A stretch of DNA of 64,000 nt from Clostridia bacterium (lineage in GTDB: Bacteria; Bacillota; Clostridia; TANB77; UBA1234): assembly GCA_017462965.1 (NCBI GenBank), contig JAFTQC010000054.1, positions 57,044-121,043 on the forward strand, in the 5' to 3' direction. The position numbers and the translations under genes are program-made. How positions within the stretch are numbered: the stretch's first letter is position 1; each line of letters starts with the position of its first letter. Positions 52,679 to 61,634 of this stretch are shown in pieces. The notes under the pieces are model-generated. The model ran no database searches. It was given only the letters and a program-made list of their open reading frames with translations, and had not been told where the DNA came from.

Positions 52679-52715
52679 AAAAATGGACAAAGGGACGGGG
52701 CTTTTGTCCATTTTT
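52679..52715. repeat. Intergenic hairpin repeat (GGACGGGGC class)
   Basis: AAAAATGGACAAA/TTTGTCCATTTTT around GGGACGGGGC, after the flavodiiron gene stop. Confidence 0.88.
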
Positions 52716-53880
52716 AATTATTTAAAATTTCATCAGCCAAACTTTTTAATTCTTGTATGTTTTCATCCTTTAATGTTGTTCTTATAGTTACTTTCGAATC
52801 AGCAATTTGTAAGTTTTTCATTCCGTCAAGTATTTCTAGCATAACTCTTGCAGCCGATGGTGCCCATGTACCATTTTCGATAATTCCAATTTTTCTGTTT
52901 TGATAGTTTTTGCTTTTTAGTAATCTTAAGAATTGATCCATTGGCGTAAATAATCCTCCATCATAACTTGAGGCTGCTAAAATTACTTTGTCGTATCTAA
53001 AAGCATCTTCAACCGCTTCAGCCATATCTTCTCGACACAAATCTGTAATTGCAACTTTTTTTGCACCTTTTTCTTTTAGAATTTCCGCTAATTTTTCTGC
53101 TGCTATCTTTGTGTTTCCATGTATTGAAGCATGTGCTATAAAAACACCATCATCTTCAGCTTTATAGCTACTCCAAATATCATATTTATTAATATAATGC
53201 CCCAAATTTTCTTTTAATATTGGACCATGAAGTGGACAAATCATTTTAATATCCAATGTTGCAGCTTTTTGTAATAAAGCTTGAACTTGAACTCCATATT
53301 TTCCAACTATATTAAAATAATATCTTCTTGCTTCGCAATCCCAATCTTCATCAGTATCTAACGTTCCAAATTTTCCAAAGCCATCTGCTGAAAATAATAT
53401 TTTTTCACTCGTTTCATACGCTACCATAACTTCTGGCCAGTGTACCATTGGAGCCATTATAAATTTTAAAGTATGTTTTCCGAAATTTATTTCTTCGCCT
53501 TCCGTTACAACAACTTTTCTATCTTCAAAATTTTTTATATTAAAAAATTGTGGCATAAATGCGAATGTTTTTGCATTGCTTATAAGCTTCATCTCAGGAT
53601 ATTTTCCGCAAAGTAGCTCTATGTTATACGAATGGTCAGGCTCTAAATGTGAAACTACTAAATAATCAACTTTTTCTCCATTTAGTTCTCTTTCAAGATT
53701 TGCAATCCATTCGTCTGTTGCTCTTTTATCAACAGTATCCATAACAACGTTCTTCTCATCTTTTATCAAATAAGAGTTGTATGAAACTCCATTTGGAACA
53801 ATGTATTGGCTTTCAAATAAGTCTATGTCTCTATCATTTACTCCTATATATTTAATCGAATCAGTAATTTTAATATCCAC
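52714..53880 (-). CDS. Flavodiiron protein (FprA, A-type flavoprotein)
   Basis: A 388-residue two-domain enzyme. N-terminal MBL-fold diiron site with HLEPDHS, MVHWPEV, FSADGFGKFG and PLHGPIL; C-terminal flavodoxin domain with HASIHGNTKIAAEKLAE. It reduces oxygen to water (or NO) in strict anaerobes. Electrons may come from the rubredoxin fusion at 45420-46082. ATG at 53880 follows AGGAGG. Confidence 0.96.
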   Translation of the reverse strand: MDIKITDSIKYIGVNDRDIDLFESQYIVPNGVSYNSYLIKDEKNVVMDTVDKRATDEWIANLERELNGEKVDYLVVSHLEPDHSYNIELLCGKYPEMKLISNAKTFAFMPQFFNIKNFEDRKVVVTEGEEINFGKHTLKFIMAPMVHWPEVMVAYETSEKILFSADGFGKFGTLDTDEDWDCEARRYYFNIVGKYGVQVQALLQKAATLDIKMICPLHGPILKENLGHYINKYDIWSSYKAEDDGVFIAHASIHGNTKIAAEKLAEILKEKGAKKVAITDLCREDMAEAVEDAFRYDKVILAASSYDGGLFTPMDQFLRLLKSKNYQNRKIGIIENGTWAPSAARVMLEILDGMKNLQIADSKVTIRTTLKDENIQELKSLADEILNN

Positions 53881-53953
53881 TATAAATTTCCTCCTTTAAG
53901 TTAATTTTAACAATTGTAAATATACCATAAGTTTAATATTTCTACAATGCAAT

Positions 53954-53987
53954 AAAAATGGACAAGAGAACCGTCCCCTTGTCCATA
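53954..53987. repeat. Intergenic hairpin repeat (GGTTCTC class)
   Basis: ATGGACAAG/CTTGTCCAT around AGAACCGTCCC, between the flavodiiron promoter and the CoaB-like stop. Confidence 0.88.
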
Positions 53988-53994
53988 ATATTTT

Positions 53995-54762
53995 TTAGAA
54001 AAGAATCTTTTCCAATGCTTCTGCAATTTCTTTTTTGGTGTTACATTCCATAATGATACCTTCTTCACCCAAAATCATGGCCCAGTGCTTGCCACCGCCA
54101 ATTTTGGATAGATCGTTGGCAACAATATAGTCTGCACGATTCTTTTCTCTGAGCTTAGAAGCGACTTGATACAGCTCGTCTTTGCTTACTCCATCAAGCA
54201 ATTTAAAGCCAACCAAGGTTACGTCAGGCGCCATCGTTTTAATCATGCTAATTACCTTAGGAGTAAGGGTTAGCATGGTCATAAGATGAGGCTCATAAGA
54301 AGAAATCTTTGTATCGTTGTTACAGATGCTTCTCGGATTTTCAAAGATTCCCATGAGTCTTTCCTTGGTGATATCTTCGCTTCTTTCTGCACTCTGAACC
54401 AAATCCCAGATTTCATCGACCAATTCTTCTGCTCTGATTACGTATTTTCCTGCATAGTCACCTACTGCTGCAGAATGAATGATAATGTCGATTTTTTTGA
54501 TAGCAAAGATTTCTCTCAAAGCCTCAATCAAATCTTCAGTGGATTCGACCGTTACACATACAACTTTGTCACTTGCAATTCGCGGCTTGTAAGACATCTT
54601 CGTTGAAACATAATAGATAGTTTCAATCTCGTCGCCTTTGTCTTGAAGCAAGGTTTCCGCCAGAACATTTCCCAAAGCCCCTGTCGACATGTTGGTAATT
54701 TTCATGACCGAGTCGATCCTCTCGTTAGTCGGACCAGACGTAATAATGATGTTCTTTTTCAT
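53995..54762 (-). CDS. CoaB-like phosphopantothenate-cysteine ligase family protein (stand-alone)
   Basis: A 255-residue Rossmann-like protein of the DFP/CoaB type. ITSGPTNERIDSVMKITNMS binds the nucleotide, HSAAVGDYAGKY is the conserved Ala-Ala-Val-x-Asp-Tyr motif, and VGFKL, NDLSKIGGGKH occur near the end. Stand-alone CoaB enzymes are known from streptococci; the CoaC partner is not in the window. Base composition is higher in GC than neighbours. 14 bp downstream of the nitrilase-like gene; one operon. Confidence 0.85.
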   Translation of the reverse strand: MKKNIIITSGPTNERIDSVMKITNMSTGALGNVLAETLLQDKGDEIETIYYVSTKMSYKPRIASDKVVCVTVESTEDLIEALREIFAIKKIDIIIHSAAVGDYAGKYVIRAEELVDEIWDLVQSAERSEDITKERLMGIFENPRSICNNDTKISSYEPHLMTMLTLTPKVISMIKTMAPDVTLVGFKLLDGVSKDELYQVASKLREKNRADYIVANDLSKIGGGKHWAMILGEEGIIMECNTKKEIAEALEKILF

Positions 54763-54775
54763 TTTAATTTCCTCC

Positions 54776-55633
54776 TTATAAATCTTGTACGATTACATCT
54801 CTAGGGTTGTTCAGATAACTATCGCTTCTGCCGAACCTGCTCAAGTATTCAGGAAACACAAATTTTCCATAGACGAACTCTGCATTTGATGTGGTGAGCG
54901 AAAGAATGTGGCACACGCTTTTTTTACATTCAATTCCCTCCATTCTAAGCCAATCTTTTTCGTGAATTGAAATAGGTCCATAAATGTAACTTCTGCCATC
55001 ACCATAGTCTGCATTTTGATATGTACTTACACAGTTGAGTACGAATGTATACAAATTTTCGTTATGATTGTGAATGCACAGTGTTTCTTCTTCGAAAACT
55101 CGCGTATTTGAATTCGAGCATATGGCGAATATTCCAAACAGCTTATCTTTTAGCTCAGGATTTCTAGCAATATAATAGGCCGCATGATAATATTCCATAC
55201 AATTCAGAATGTAGATTTTCTTGCCCTTGACCCAAAATTCGTGGTCTGTCAAATGTGTTTTTATGAATTCTTCTGGAGAAACAAATGTAATCTTTCTTGC
55301 CATTGGCTCTGCGCCAGAAGCGTAACACTTTGGGATTTCGTGTTTAACGCCATCCTCAAAAATCACCGTCGTATTAATCCCATCCTTGTAGTAACTGCCT
55401 GCAACGATTATTCTCTCCATTGATAGTTTTTGATACGTCTCATCAAACCTTTCTATGTATGCCATTTCTGGGAACATTGCTACGTCAGGCTGGTATTTTG
55501 CTAGAATACCAAAACATTCTTCAAGTTGCTTCAAAGCATCGGCTGTTTCAATCAAAAACTCTTCTTCACTATTGCAGTCAAGCTCAAGTTTTAACTGAAA
55601 CATACATACTGATAAATAATTATTCATCCGCAT
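54776..55633 (-). CDS. Carbon-nitrogen hydrolase (nitrilase superfamily)
   Basis: A 285-residue amidase-type enzyme with the catalytic Glu in MFPEMAY, Lys in EIPKCY and Cys in LNCMEYYHAAYY, in the correct order. Substrate unknown. Operon with a CoaB-like ligase and divergent from a LysR gene, which raises the idea of pantetheine or amide salvage (vanin-type pantetheinases are in this superfamily). ATG at 55633 has AAAGGAG upstream. Confidence 0.82.
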   Translation of the reverse strand: MRMNNYLSVCMFQLKLELDCNSEEEFLIETADALKQLEECFGILAKYQPDVAMFPEMAYIERFDETYQKLSMERIIVAGSYYKDGINTTVIFEDGVKHEIPKCYASGAEPMARKITFVSPEEFIKTHLTDHEFWVKGKKIYILNCMEYYHAAYYIARNPELKDKLFGIFAICSNSNTRVFEEETLCIHNHNENLYTFVLNCVSTYQNADYGDGRSYIYGPISIHEKDWLRMEGIECKKSVCHILSLTTSNAEFVYGKFVFPEYLSRFGRSDSYLNNPRDVIVQDL

Positions 55634-55733
55634 CTCTTTAACTCCTTTCTTTGTTTACACTTGCATTTTACCTTCATCCGTATTATAATTCAAATACATA
55701 TTATTCATATTCAATATAACTGGAGGTTATATT

Positions 55734-56624
55734 ATGGAAATTAATTACGAATCTTATAAAATATTCTACTTTGTCGCGCTTTATGGCAGTATCAGTAAAG
55801 CTGCAAACTATTTATATATTTCGCAACCAGCTATTACTAAATCTATTCAAAAACTAGAAAATGAACTTGGAATTACTTTGTTCAATAGGAGTCCGAAAGG
55901 AGTTTCATTAACAGAAAACGGAAAGATTTTTTATGATTTCATAAAAAACGGCGTTGAAAGTTTTATGAACGGAGAACACAAATTAACATCTCTTAAAAAT
56001 TTAGAAACTGGAGTTATAAAAATAGGCGCTAGTGCAACTGTAACAAGATATTTTTTGTTACCTTTTATTGAAAAATTTCACGCCCTATACCCAAATATAG
56101 ATATTTCAATTACTAATCATTTAACAAACACTTTGGTTTCTTCGCTAAAAAAAGGAAGTCTTGATTTGCTGATTGTTAACTTACCGATGGAAAATGATAC
56201 AAGTTTAAAAGTTATTCCTTGTGCGACTTTGCATGATTGCTTTGCAGGAAATGAAAATTATAAAAAACAATTTTCGAAAAAAATTTCATTGCGCGACTTA
56301 GTCGAAACTTATCCAATCATAACTCAAAAAGAGCCATCAAATACAAGAGCTTTTTTAAACTCTTTGATGATTAAAAACAATATCGATTTTCATCCAAAAT
56401 TCGATATCGTTAGCTATGGTCTAGTAAAAGATTTCGCGAAAATCGGCATGGGAATTTCTTATATCACAAAAGAATTTGCTGAGGAAGAATTAGAGAAAGA
56501 ACTTCTTTTTGAAATTCCAATAAAAGAAAAAATACCAGAAAGGCACTTAGGAATTGTGCTGCCTAAAAATACAATCACAAGCTTTGCGACAGAAAAATTG
56601 ATTGAAATAATAAGTAATAACTAA
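55734..56624 (+). CDS. LysR family transcriptional regulator
   Basis: A 296-residue LysR protein. N-terminal winged helix-turn-helix (YFVALYGSISKAANYLYISQ, then PAITKSIQKLENELGITLF), C-terminal effector domain (residues ~90-290). Divergent from the nitrilase-CoaB pair with a 100-bp shared promoter region, so it probably regulates those genes in response to a small molecule. RBS GGAGG. Confidence 0.93.
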   Translation: MEINYESYKIFYFVALYGSISKAANYLYISQPAITKSIQKLENELGITLFNRSPKGVSLTENGKIFYDFIKNGVESFMNGEHKLTSLKNLETGVIKIGASATVTRYFLLPFIEKFHALYPNIDISITNHLTNTLVSSLKKGSLDLLIVNLPMENDTSLKVIPCATLHDCFAGNENYKKQFSKKISLRDLVETYPIITQKEPSNTRAFLNSLMIKNNIDFHPKFDIVSYGLVKDFAKIGMGISYITKEFAEEELEKELLFEIPIKEKIPERHLGIVLPKNTITSFATEKLIEIISNN

Positions 56625-56636
56625 AAAGCGAATTTT

Positions 56637-56737
56637 TTGGAAATTGGGACGGTTCTCTTTTCCAAATTTGTAGTAGTTATGTTTGAATTTATAACTTGTT
56701 TAACAAATTTGGAAAAGAGAACCGTCCCAATTTCCAA
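56637..56737. repeat. Perfect 34-bp-arm inverted repeat (GGTTCTC class)
   Basis: Arms TTGGAAATTGGGACGGTTCT... at 56637-56670 and complement at 56704-56737, identical over about 34 bases, loop 33. One of the cleanest members of the family. Confidence 0.95.
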
Positions 56738-56741
56738 ATTA

Positions 56742-57314
56742 TTATTTTTCATTCTCTTTATACCATTTTGCGAATTCTTCAAGTGAGTTTATAGATCCGT
56801 ATTTTTTTCTTGTGCGTCTTTCTTCATCTGTCATTTGAGCTAGTGTTTTATCATATCCATATGGCTTATACACATACCACAAATCTGACCATTTTTTCTC
56901 TGTATCTCTTCCAAGAACTTCTGAGGCTAAGATTCCCTCATGTTTTCCCATAAACTGATGAAGTTCTTTTCCATCATAATATGATAAGCATTCTGTGAAT
57001 CTACATTTTCTATTTTCTTTGCCTTCCATAAGTTTTAAAATTCCTTCTATCCCAATTGTATCAAGTGCAAAGTTTACGTATGCTCTCGGGAATCCTTCAA
57101 GTTCATCTATCCAAAAGCCTGAATCCATTGATATACATGGTTTATTAACCACTTGATATGCTTCCATTACTTTCTGTTTTGAAATATAATTTATATCATC
57201 ACTTCTTGGTTCATCAAGTTCATACTCATAAACTTCAAATTCAACTTCTTTTAATAATTCCTTTGCCGTTTCAATTTTTCCTTTGTTATGCGTTACAAAT
57301 ACTACTTTATTCAT
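56742..57314 (-). CDS. Ham1-like non-canonical NTP pyrophosphatase, second copy
   Basis: A 190-residue Ham1-superfamily protein: THNKGKIETAKELL, ISMDSGFWIDELEGFPRAY (the SDSGL-type motif in changed form), and a C terminus with RRTRKKYGSIN. It is divergent from the copy at 43730. Likely nucleotide-pool sanitation. Minus strand, monocistronic. Confidence 0.82.
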   Translation of the reverse strand: MNKVVFVTHNKGKIETAKELLKEVEFEVYEYELDEPRSDDINYISKQKVMEAYQVVNKPCISMDSGFWIDELEGFPRAYVNFALDTIGIEGILKLMEGKENRKCRFTECLSYYDGKELHQFMGKHEGILASEVLGRDTEKKWSDLWYVYKPYGYDKTLAQMTDEERRTRKKYGSINSLEEFAKWYKENEK

Positions 57315-57465
57315 TGCGCTTATTCCTTTCTACAAATACTATAATTTATTATAACTTAGTTTTACTCATCCAACATCAATTTACTTTTTTTATTTTGTAA
57401 TTTTTTCACACAAAAAGGTGTCGCTAAACATTGTTTACCAGCACCCTCTATCCGCATTTATACTA

Positions 57466-57981
57466 TCATTTTATAAATTCTTCATAAACATTTTTCGCTC
57501 TTCTCAAAATCCATTCTGGATTCTCACTTTCAAATGCCATTTCTTCTTCAATATTAGTCTCATCTATAAAAACAAGTTCATTATCTTTGAAATAATACGT
57601 GACATTTCCACCTATTCCCATAAATTCTTCCTTATATGCTACTAAATTTCCATCTTCAAAATAATAATTTTGATTATCTAAAAAATCTGGAAATGGTATG
57701 ATTGTAACAAAACTTTTTTCGTCTGTTAGTATATTTCCTGATACTTCATCAATATCTAAAAGGGCGGTATACTTTATTACTTCCGGACCATAAATCGCTT
57801 CCGTTAAGACTGTTTCAGTATTTTTTTCTCCACTAGCCATAATAATTTTTTCTTCAATTCTTTCTATATACTCTAAATCTACGGTAGAAGCATTATTTTC
57901 TCCAGAAGAATCTCTGTGTACACTAGCAAAAACAAAAAATACCAATAAAACAATTATTATGCTTATCATAATCTTTTTCAT
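57466..57981 (-). CDS. Secreted or lipid-less membrane-anchored hypothetical protein, 171 aa
   Basis: N-terminal signal-type helix (KKIMISIIIVLLVFFVFASV), then ~150 extracytoplasmic residues rich in acidic and aromatic residues (YYFEDGNLVAYKEEFMGIGG, YYFKDNELVFIDE), with no lipobox Cys. Function unknown. ATG at 57981 follows GGAGTG. Confidence 0.72.
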   Translation of the reverse strand: MKKIMISIIIVLLVFFVFASVHRDSSGENNASTVDLEYIERIEEKIIMASGEKNTETVLTEAIYGPEVIKYTALLDIDEVSGNILTDEKSFVTIIPFPDFLDNQNYYFEDGNLVAYKEEFMGIGGNVTYYFKDNELVFIDETNIEEEMAFESENPEWILRRAKNVYEEFIK

Positions 57982-58022
57982 ATAATCACTCCTCTTATTT
58001 TTTAAAATCGTACAATTAAATT

Positions 58023-59201
58023 TTAATATTTAAAAAATAAATGTACAAATTTTGAAGCAATCTTGTAAACTGGTCCTTCAAGCTCTTTTCTAGCATTTTT
58101 TAATTCTTTGCGAATTTCGATTTTTTGTGGACAATGTTGTTCGCACTTTCCACATTCGATGCAGTTTGATGCGGATGTGAAATCTTTTCTAAGTAATGTA
58201 CACATCATATATTCGCGTAGTGCTGAAAATTTCCCGTCAGCATAGCGGCTATTATATGCTGCAAATGTTCCTGGTATATCAACATTTTTAGGGCATGGCA
58301 TGCAATAGCGGCAACCTGTACATCCAACTTTCATTTTTTCATTGATAGCTTTTACAACTTCTTTTAAAAGATTTTCATCATCGTCTGTAAGTTCCCCAAC
58401 TTTTGAGGTCGCTGCATTTTTCACATTTTCTTCGACCATTTCTGTAGAATTCATACCCGAAAGAACGCATGTAACCTCAGGTTGATTCCAAAGCCAACGA
58501 AATGCCCATTCTGCAGGTGTATGTTTTACTTTATAATTTTCAAATAATTTCTTAGCTTTTTCTGGAAGATTATTAACTAGCTTTCCTCCTCTTAGTGGTT
58601 CCATTATTATAACCGGAATACCTTTAGATGCAGCATATTTAAGACCTACTCGTCCCGCCTGCGAATTTTCATCCAAATAATTATATTGAATTTGACAAAA
58701 ATCCCAATCATATGCATCAATCAATTTACAAAATCCATCTGAATTTCCGTGATACGAAAAACCAATTTGTTTAATTTCTCCATTTGCTCGCTTTTCTTCA
58801 ATCCATTTATCGATCCCAAGCGCTTTTAAACGTTCCCACGACTTCACATCATTTAACATATGCATCAAATAATAATCCACATGATCTGTTCTTAAACGTT
58901 TTAACTCTTCCTTAAAATATTTTTCAGCATCTTCATTTTTCTTAATCATGTAATGTGGCAACTTAGTAGCAATATTTATTTTTTCACGTATTCCATTCTT
59001 TTCAAAAATTTCTCCAATTGTTGCTTCACTGCCTGTATATATGTAAGCTGTATCATAATAATTTACGCCCGCTTCATACGCAGTCATTAACTCCTTCTCA
59101 GCTTTTTCAAAATCTATTTTCCCCGCTTTTTGCGTAAAGCGCATGCAACCAAAACCAAGCACAGAAATTTTATTACCATATTTATCAAGACGATATTCCA
59201 T
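58023..59201 (-). CDS. Aldo/keto reductase with C-terminal 4Fe-4S ferredoxin domain
   Basis: A 392-residue enzyme: aldo/keto reductase barrel with Asp/Tyr in YYDTAYIY, Lys in ATKLP and His in LMHML, then two iron-sulfur motifs CTGCRYCMPCP and CIECGKCEQHCP. Ferredoxin-linked members are typical of anaerobes. Substrate unknown. ATG at 59201; closed by a nested hairpin upstream. Confidence 0.93.
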   Translation of the reverse strand: MEYRLDKYGNKISVLGFGCMRFTQKAGKIDFEKAEKELMTAYEAGVNYYDTAYIYTGSEATIGEIFEKNGIREKINIATKLPHYMIKKNEDAEKYFKEELKRLRTDHVDYYLMHMLNDVKSWERLKALGIDKWIEEKRANGEIKQIGFSYHGNSDGFCKLIDAYDWDFCQIQYNYLDENSQAGRVGLKYAASKGIPVIIMEPLRGGKLVNNLPEKAKKLFENYKVKHTPAEWAFRWLWNQPEVTCVLSGMNSTEMVEENVKNAATSKVGELTDDDENLLKEVVKAINEKMKVGCTGCRYCMPCPKNVDIPGTFAAYNSRYADGKFSALREYMMCTLLRKDFTSASNCIECGKCEQHCPQKIEIRKELKNARKELEGPVYKIASKFVHLFFKY

Positions 59202-59261
59202 AATGATTTCTCCTTTTGAACTTAATATACTATACTCATTATATAGTATACAAATTTAGTA

Positions 59262-59356
59262 GACAAGAGGACGGAGTCATCAATGGGGACAGCCCTTTTT
59301 GAGAGAGCACCTCATCAAAAAGGGCTGTCCCCGTTGATGACTCCGTCCTCTTGTCC
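59262..59356. repeat. Nested inverted repeat, ~95 bp
   Basis: Outer arms GACAAGAGGACGGAGTCATC and inner GGGGACAGCCCTTTTTGA, one continuous stem of about 41 bases with one mismatch. It mixes motifs of the TGTCC and GGGAC classes and occurs between two convergent- or tandem-facing genes. Confidence 0.93.
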
Positions 59357-59363
59357 AAAAAAT

Positions 59364-60438
59364 TTACACATATTCTTCAAAACTGTCTATTATATAAAGT
59401 AGTTCACCCATCTCATCTGTTGTAACATAGCCTGAATCAGCATTTATCAAATCTGGAATTCTGTTTACTATCGATGCACATGTTAATTCTACTGTGTTTG
59501 GTCTGTTTATAACTAGCGTTGTAGTTGGCTCTCCCTCAACTGTCCATTCATTTTTATCAAAATCATCTTTTGAATATATTTTTCCTATGCATTCTGATTC
59601 TATTGTAATCCCTTCTTCTGTTTCTGTTGTAACAACTGCGCTCATACCAGTAGCATAGCCTGCTTTTACTGTCATGCCTAATGTTGAAGATTCAATATCT
59701 TCTGTATGTGTTTGTGGCACACATTTTTGTGTTTGTTTTATCGGAGTTAGTCCAAGTTTTGAGCAAAGCCATCCGTTAACATTCCACATATAAGATGGTA
59801 AAAATTCGCCTTTTTCAATCAATTTTTGACGTTCTTCCTCAGAAATATTATCCGCTGAGGCAATATCCTTCTTGAAATCATCCAAACTTAGTCCAGCACC
59901 ATGAGCTCTAGCCAAAGCTATTCCATAATCCTCTACGTTATAACTTGACGAACCTTTTATTTTAGTTATTTTCTGTGTTGCACCAGCCAAGTCAGCAATT
60001 AATTGTCCCCAAAAGATATCTTGATATCCGCTTCCAGTAATCGTACAATCATTCTCAATAGCCAAATCATTGATTTTTCTAGTAACTTCCGGATTTGAAT
60101 TCCATGAATAAAAAGCCTCTTCACATGTTGTAATAGCATTTATTCCCAATTTAGCACATAGTAGTAAAACATCTTCTACATCATTTAGTAGACTTTTAGT
60201 TGTAACAATCGCAACATCAGGCTTTGTTTCTTTAAGCACCATTTCCGCTTCATCAAGATGCGAAATTCTAATGCCTCTTTTTTCTCCACCCATTATTTCA
60301 GAAATATCTTTTCCTATTCTATCCGAGTCAACATCAATTGCTGCAACTATTTCACCGTCTTTTTCATATACATATCTCATGGTATAAACTGACATTTTTC
60401 CGGCATCCAATTTGTGCCACTCTAATTTTATTATCCAT
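59364..60438 (-). pseudogene. Dihydrodipicolinate-reductase-like / 2,4-diaminopentanoate dehydrogenase-like, with N-terminal frameshift
   Basis: NAD(P)-dependent dehydrogenase of ~357 residues. A good start (ATG 60438 behind AGGAGG) encodes MDNKIRVAQIGC, and the rest of the protein (GKMSVYTMRYVYEKDGEIVA onward) is in another frame. An apparent extra C at 60402-60403 breaks the Rossmann loop GCGKMS. Removing it restores a full-length gene. Either a mutation or a sequence error. Homology to Ord-type enzymes of ornithine catabolism; no partner gene is near. Confidence 0.75.
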
Positions 60439-60506
60439 CAAAATCCTCCTAATTTTATTTTTCTACCTTTATAATTTCCTAAAATTCTCAAATTATTCTG
60501 ATAAAG

Positions 60507-60571
60507 TTGGAAAAAAGAACCGTCCCAATTTCCAAAAAAGGACAAAAGAACCGTCCCTTTGTCCTTTTTTT
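60507..60571. repeat. Two adjacent hairpin repeats
   Basis: AAAGAACCGTCCCAATTTCC next to AAAAAAGGACAAA/TTTGTCCTTTTTT around AGAACCGTCCC. Confidence 0.83.
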
Positions 60572-60660
60572 GGGGTTTTATGTTTACAAAACAAGTTTTT
60601 TATTATATATTTAGTGAGTAAAACATATAATTTTACAAATATGTAAAGGAGGCTTTATTC

Positions 60661-60903
60661 ATGGGTATTATAACATCACTTATCGTTGGTGCTATTTGTG
60701 GATGGATTGCTGGCTACATTATGAAGACTGGTTATGGTCTTATTTTAAACATCGTTCTTGGTGTAGTTGGTGGAGCTATCGGAGGAATAGTTCTTAGTGT
60801 ATTAGGTCTTGCTGTAAGCGGAATCGTTGGAAGCATCATTTCTGGTGTTCTAGGTTCATGCATCCTAATTGCTATTGTAAGATTGCTTAAGAAAAAAAGT
60901 TAA
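60661..60903 (+). CDS. GlsB/YeaQ/YmgE family stress membrane protein
   Basis: An 80-residue protein with three hydrophobic helices and Gly-rich turns (IVGAICGWIAGYIMKTGYG, VVGGAIGGIVLSVLG), ending in RLLKKKS. The family is stress-induced; function unclear. ATG follows AAAGGAGGC. Single gene with a hairpin terminator. Confidence 0.9.
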   Translation: MGIITSLIVGAICGWIAGYIMKTGYGLILNIVLGVVGGAIGGIVLSVLGLAVSGIVGSIISGVLGSCILIAIVRLLKKKS

Positions 60904-60913
60904 TTTATAAATA

Positions 60914-60955
60914 AAAACTTGGAAATTGGGATGGTTCCTTTTTCCAAGTTTTTTT
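60914..60955. repeat. Hairpin repeat / terminator (GGTTCC class)
   Basis: AAAAACTTGGA...TCCAAGTTTTT stem with GGGATGGTTCC in the loop region; after the stress gene, it can terminate it. Confidence 0.88.
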
Positions 60956-60968
60956 ATACTTATATTCA

Positions 60969-61622
60969 TTATAAAATTTTCGATATATTATTTTCCAATA
61001 TTTGTTCATTTATTGTTCCAATATATGATGCAACGATATTAGCATCTTTATCTATAAAAACTGTTTGTGGTATCGAGTATACTTCATATGCATCTGATGC
61101 ACTGTAAGTTGTATCAAAATAAACTGGAAATTCATAATTATTATCTGCAACAAACTTTTCTACACTACTGATTGTATCTGAATATCCATCAGTTAAATTT
61201 ACCATCAAAAATTCAACCTTGCCATCATATTTTTTATATGCTTCTTCAAAATCTGGAAGCTCTACTCTGCAAGGACCACACCAAGTTGCCCAGAAATTAA
61301 CTACTATAGGTTTTCCATAAAAATCAGATAATTTCACTACTTCACCATCTCGATTTAAAACCTCAAAATCAATAGCTTGTACTGATGTATCAACATCCGC
61401 ACTTTGATTAGGATCCTCATTTTGTTCTTGATTCTCACCATTATTCAATTCGCCATCTCCTGAAATCCCAATTAAATCAGTATCTCCTGAATTTTGGATA
61501 TTATCTTGATTAGTATCCGAATCATAGTAATTATTGCTTAAATAATCATATCCCCAAACAGCAAGCAAAATAAATGCCACAAAGCACACGCAATATATAA
61601 TAAATTTCAAATTTTTATTCAT
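60969..61622 (-). CDS. TlpA-like thioredoxin-fold protein
   Basis: A 217-residue membrane-anchored disulfide oxidoreductase: one N-terminal helix (~6-26), an Asn/Asp-rich linker (~28-75), and a TlpA/ResA-type domain with the catalytic motif WATWCGPCRVELPDF and VFIDKDANIVASYIG. It likely takes electrons from CcdA, encoded 12 bp upstream in the same operon. Confidence 0.93.
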   Translation of the reverse strand: MNKNLKFIIYCVCFVAFILLAVWGYDYLSNNYYDSDTNQDNIQNSGDTDLIGISGDGELNNGENQEQNEDPNQSADVDTSVQAIDFEVLNRDGEVVKLSDFYGKPIVVNFWATWCGPCRVELPDFEEAYKKYDGKVEFLMVNLTDGYSDTISSVEKFVADNNYEFPVYFDTTYSASDAYEVYSIPQTVFIDKDANIVASYIGTINEQILENNISKIL

Positions 61623-61634
61623 ATGAACCTCCTT

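Noticed and set aside
694..60955. CRISPR array
   Set aside because: The recurring motifs are dispersed singly over 60 kb as hairpins; no regular spacing, no spacers and no cas genes.
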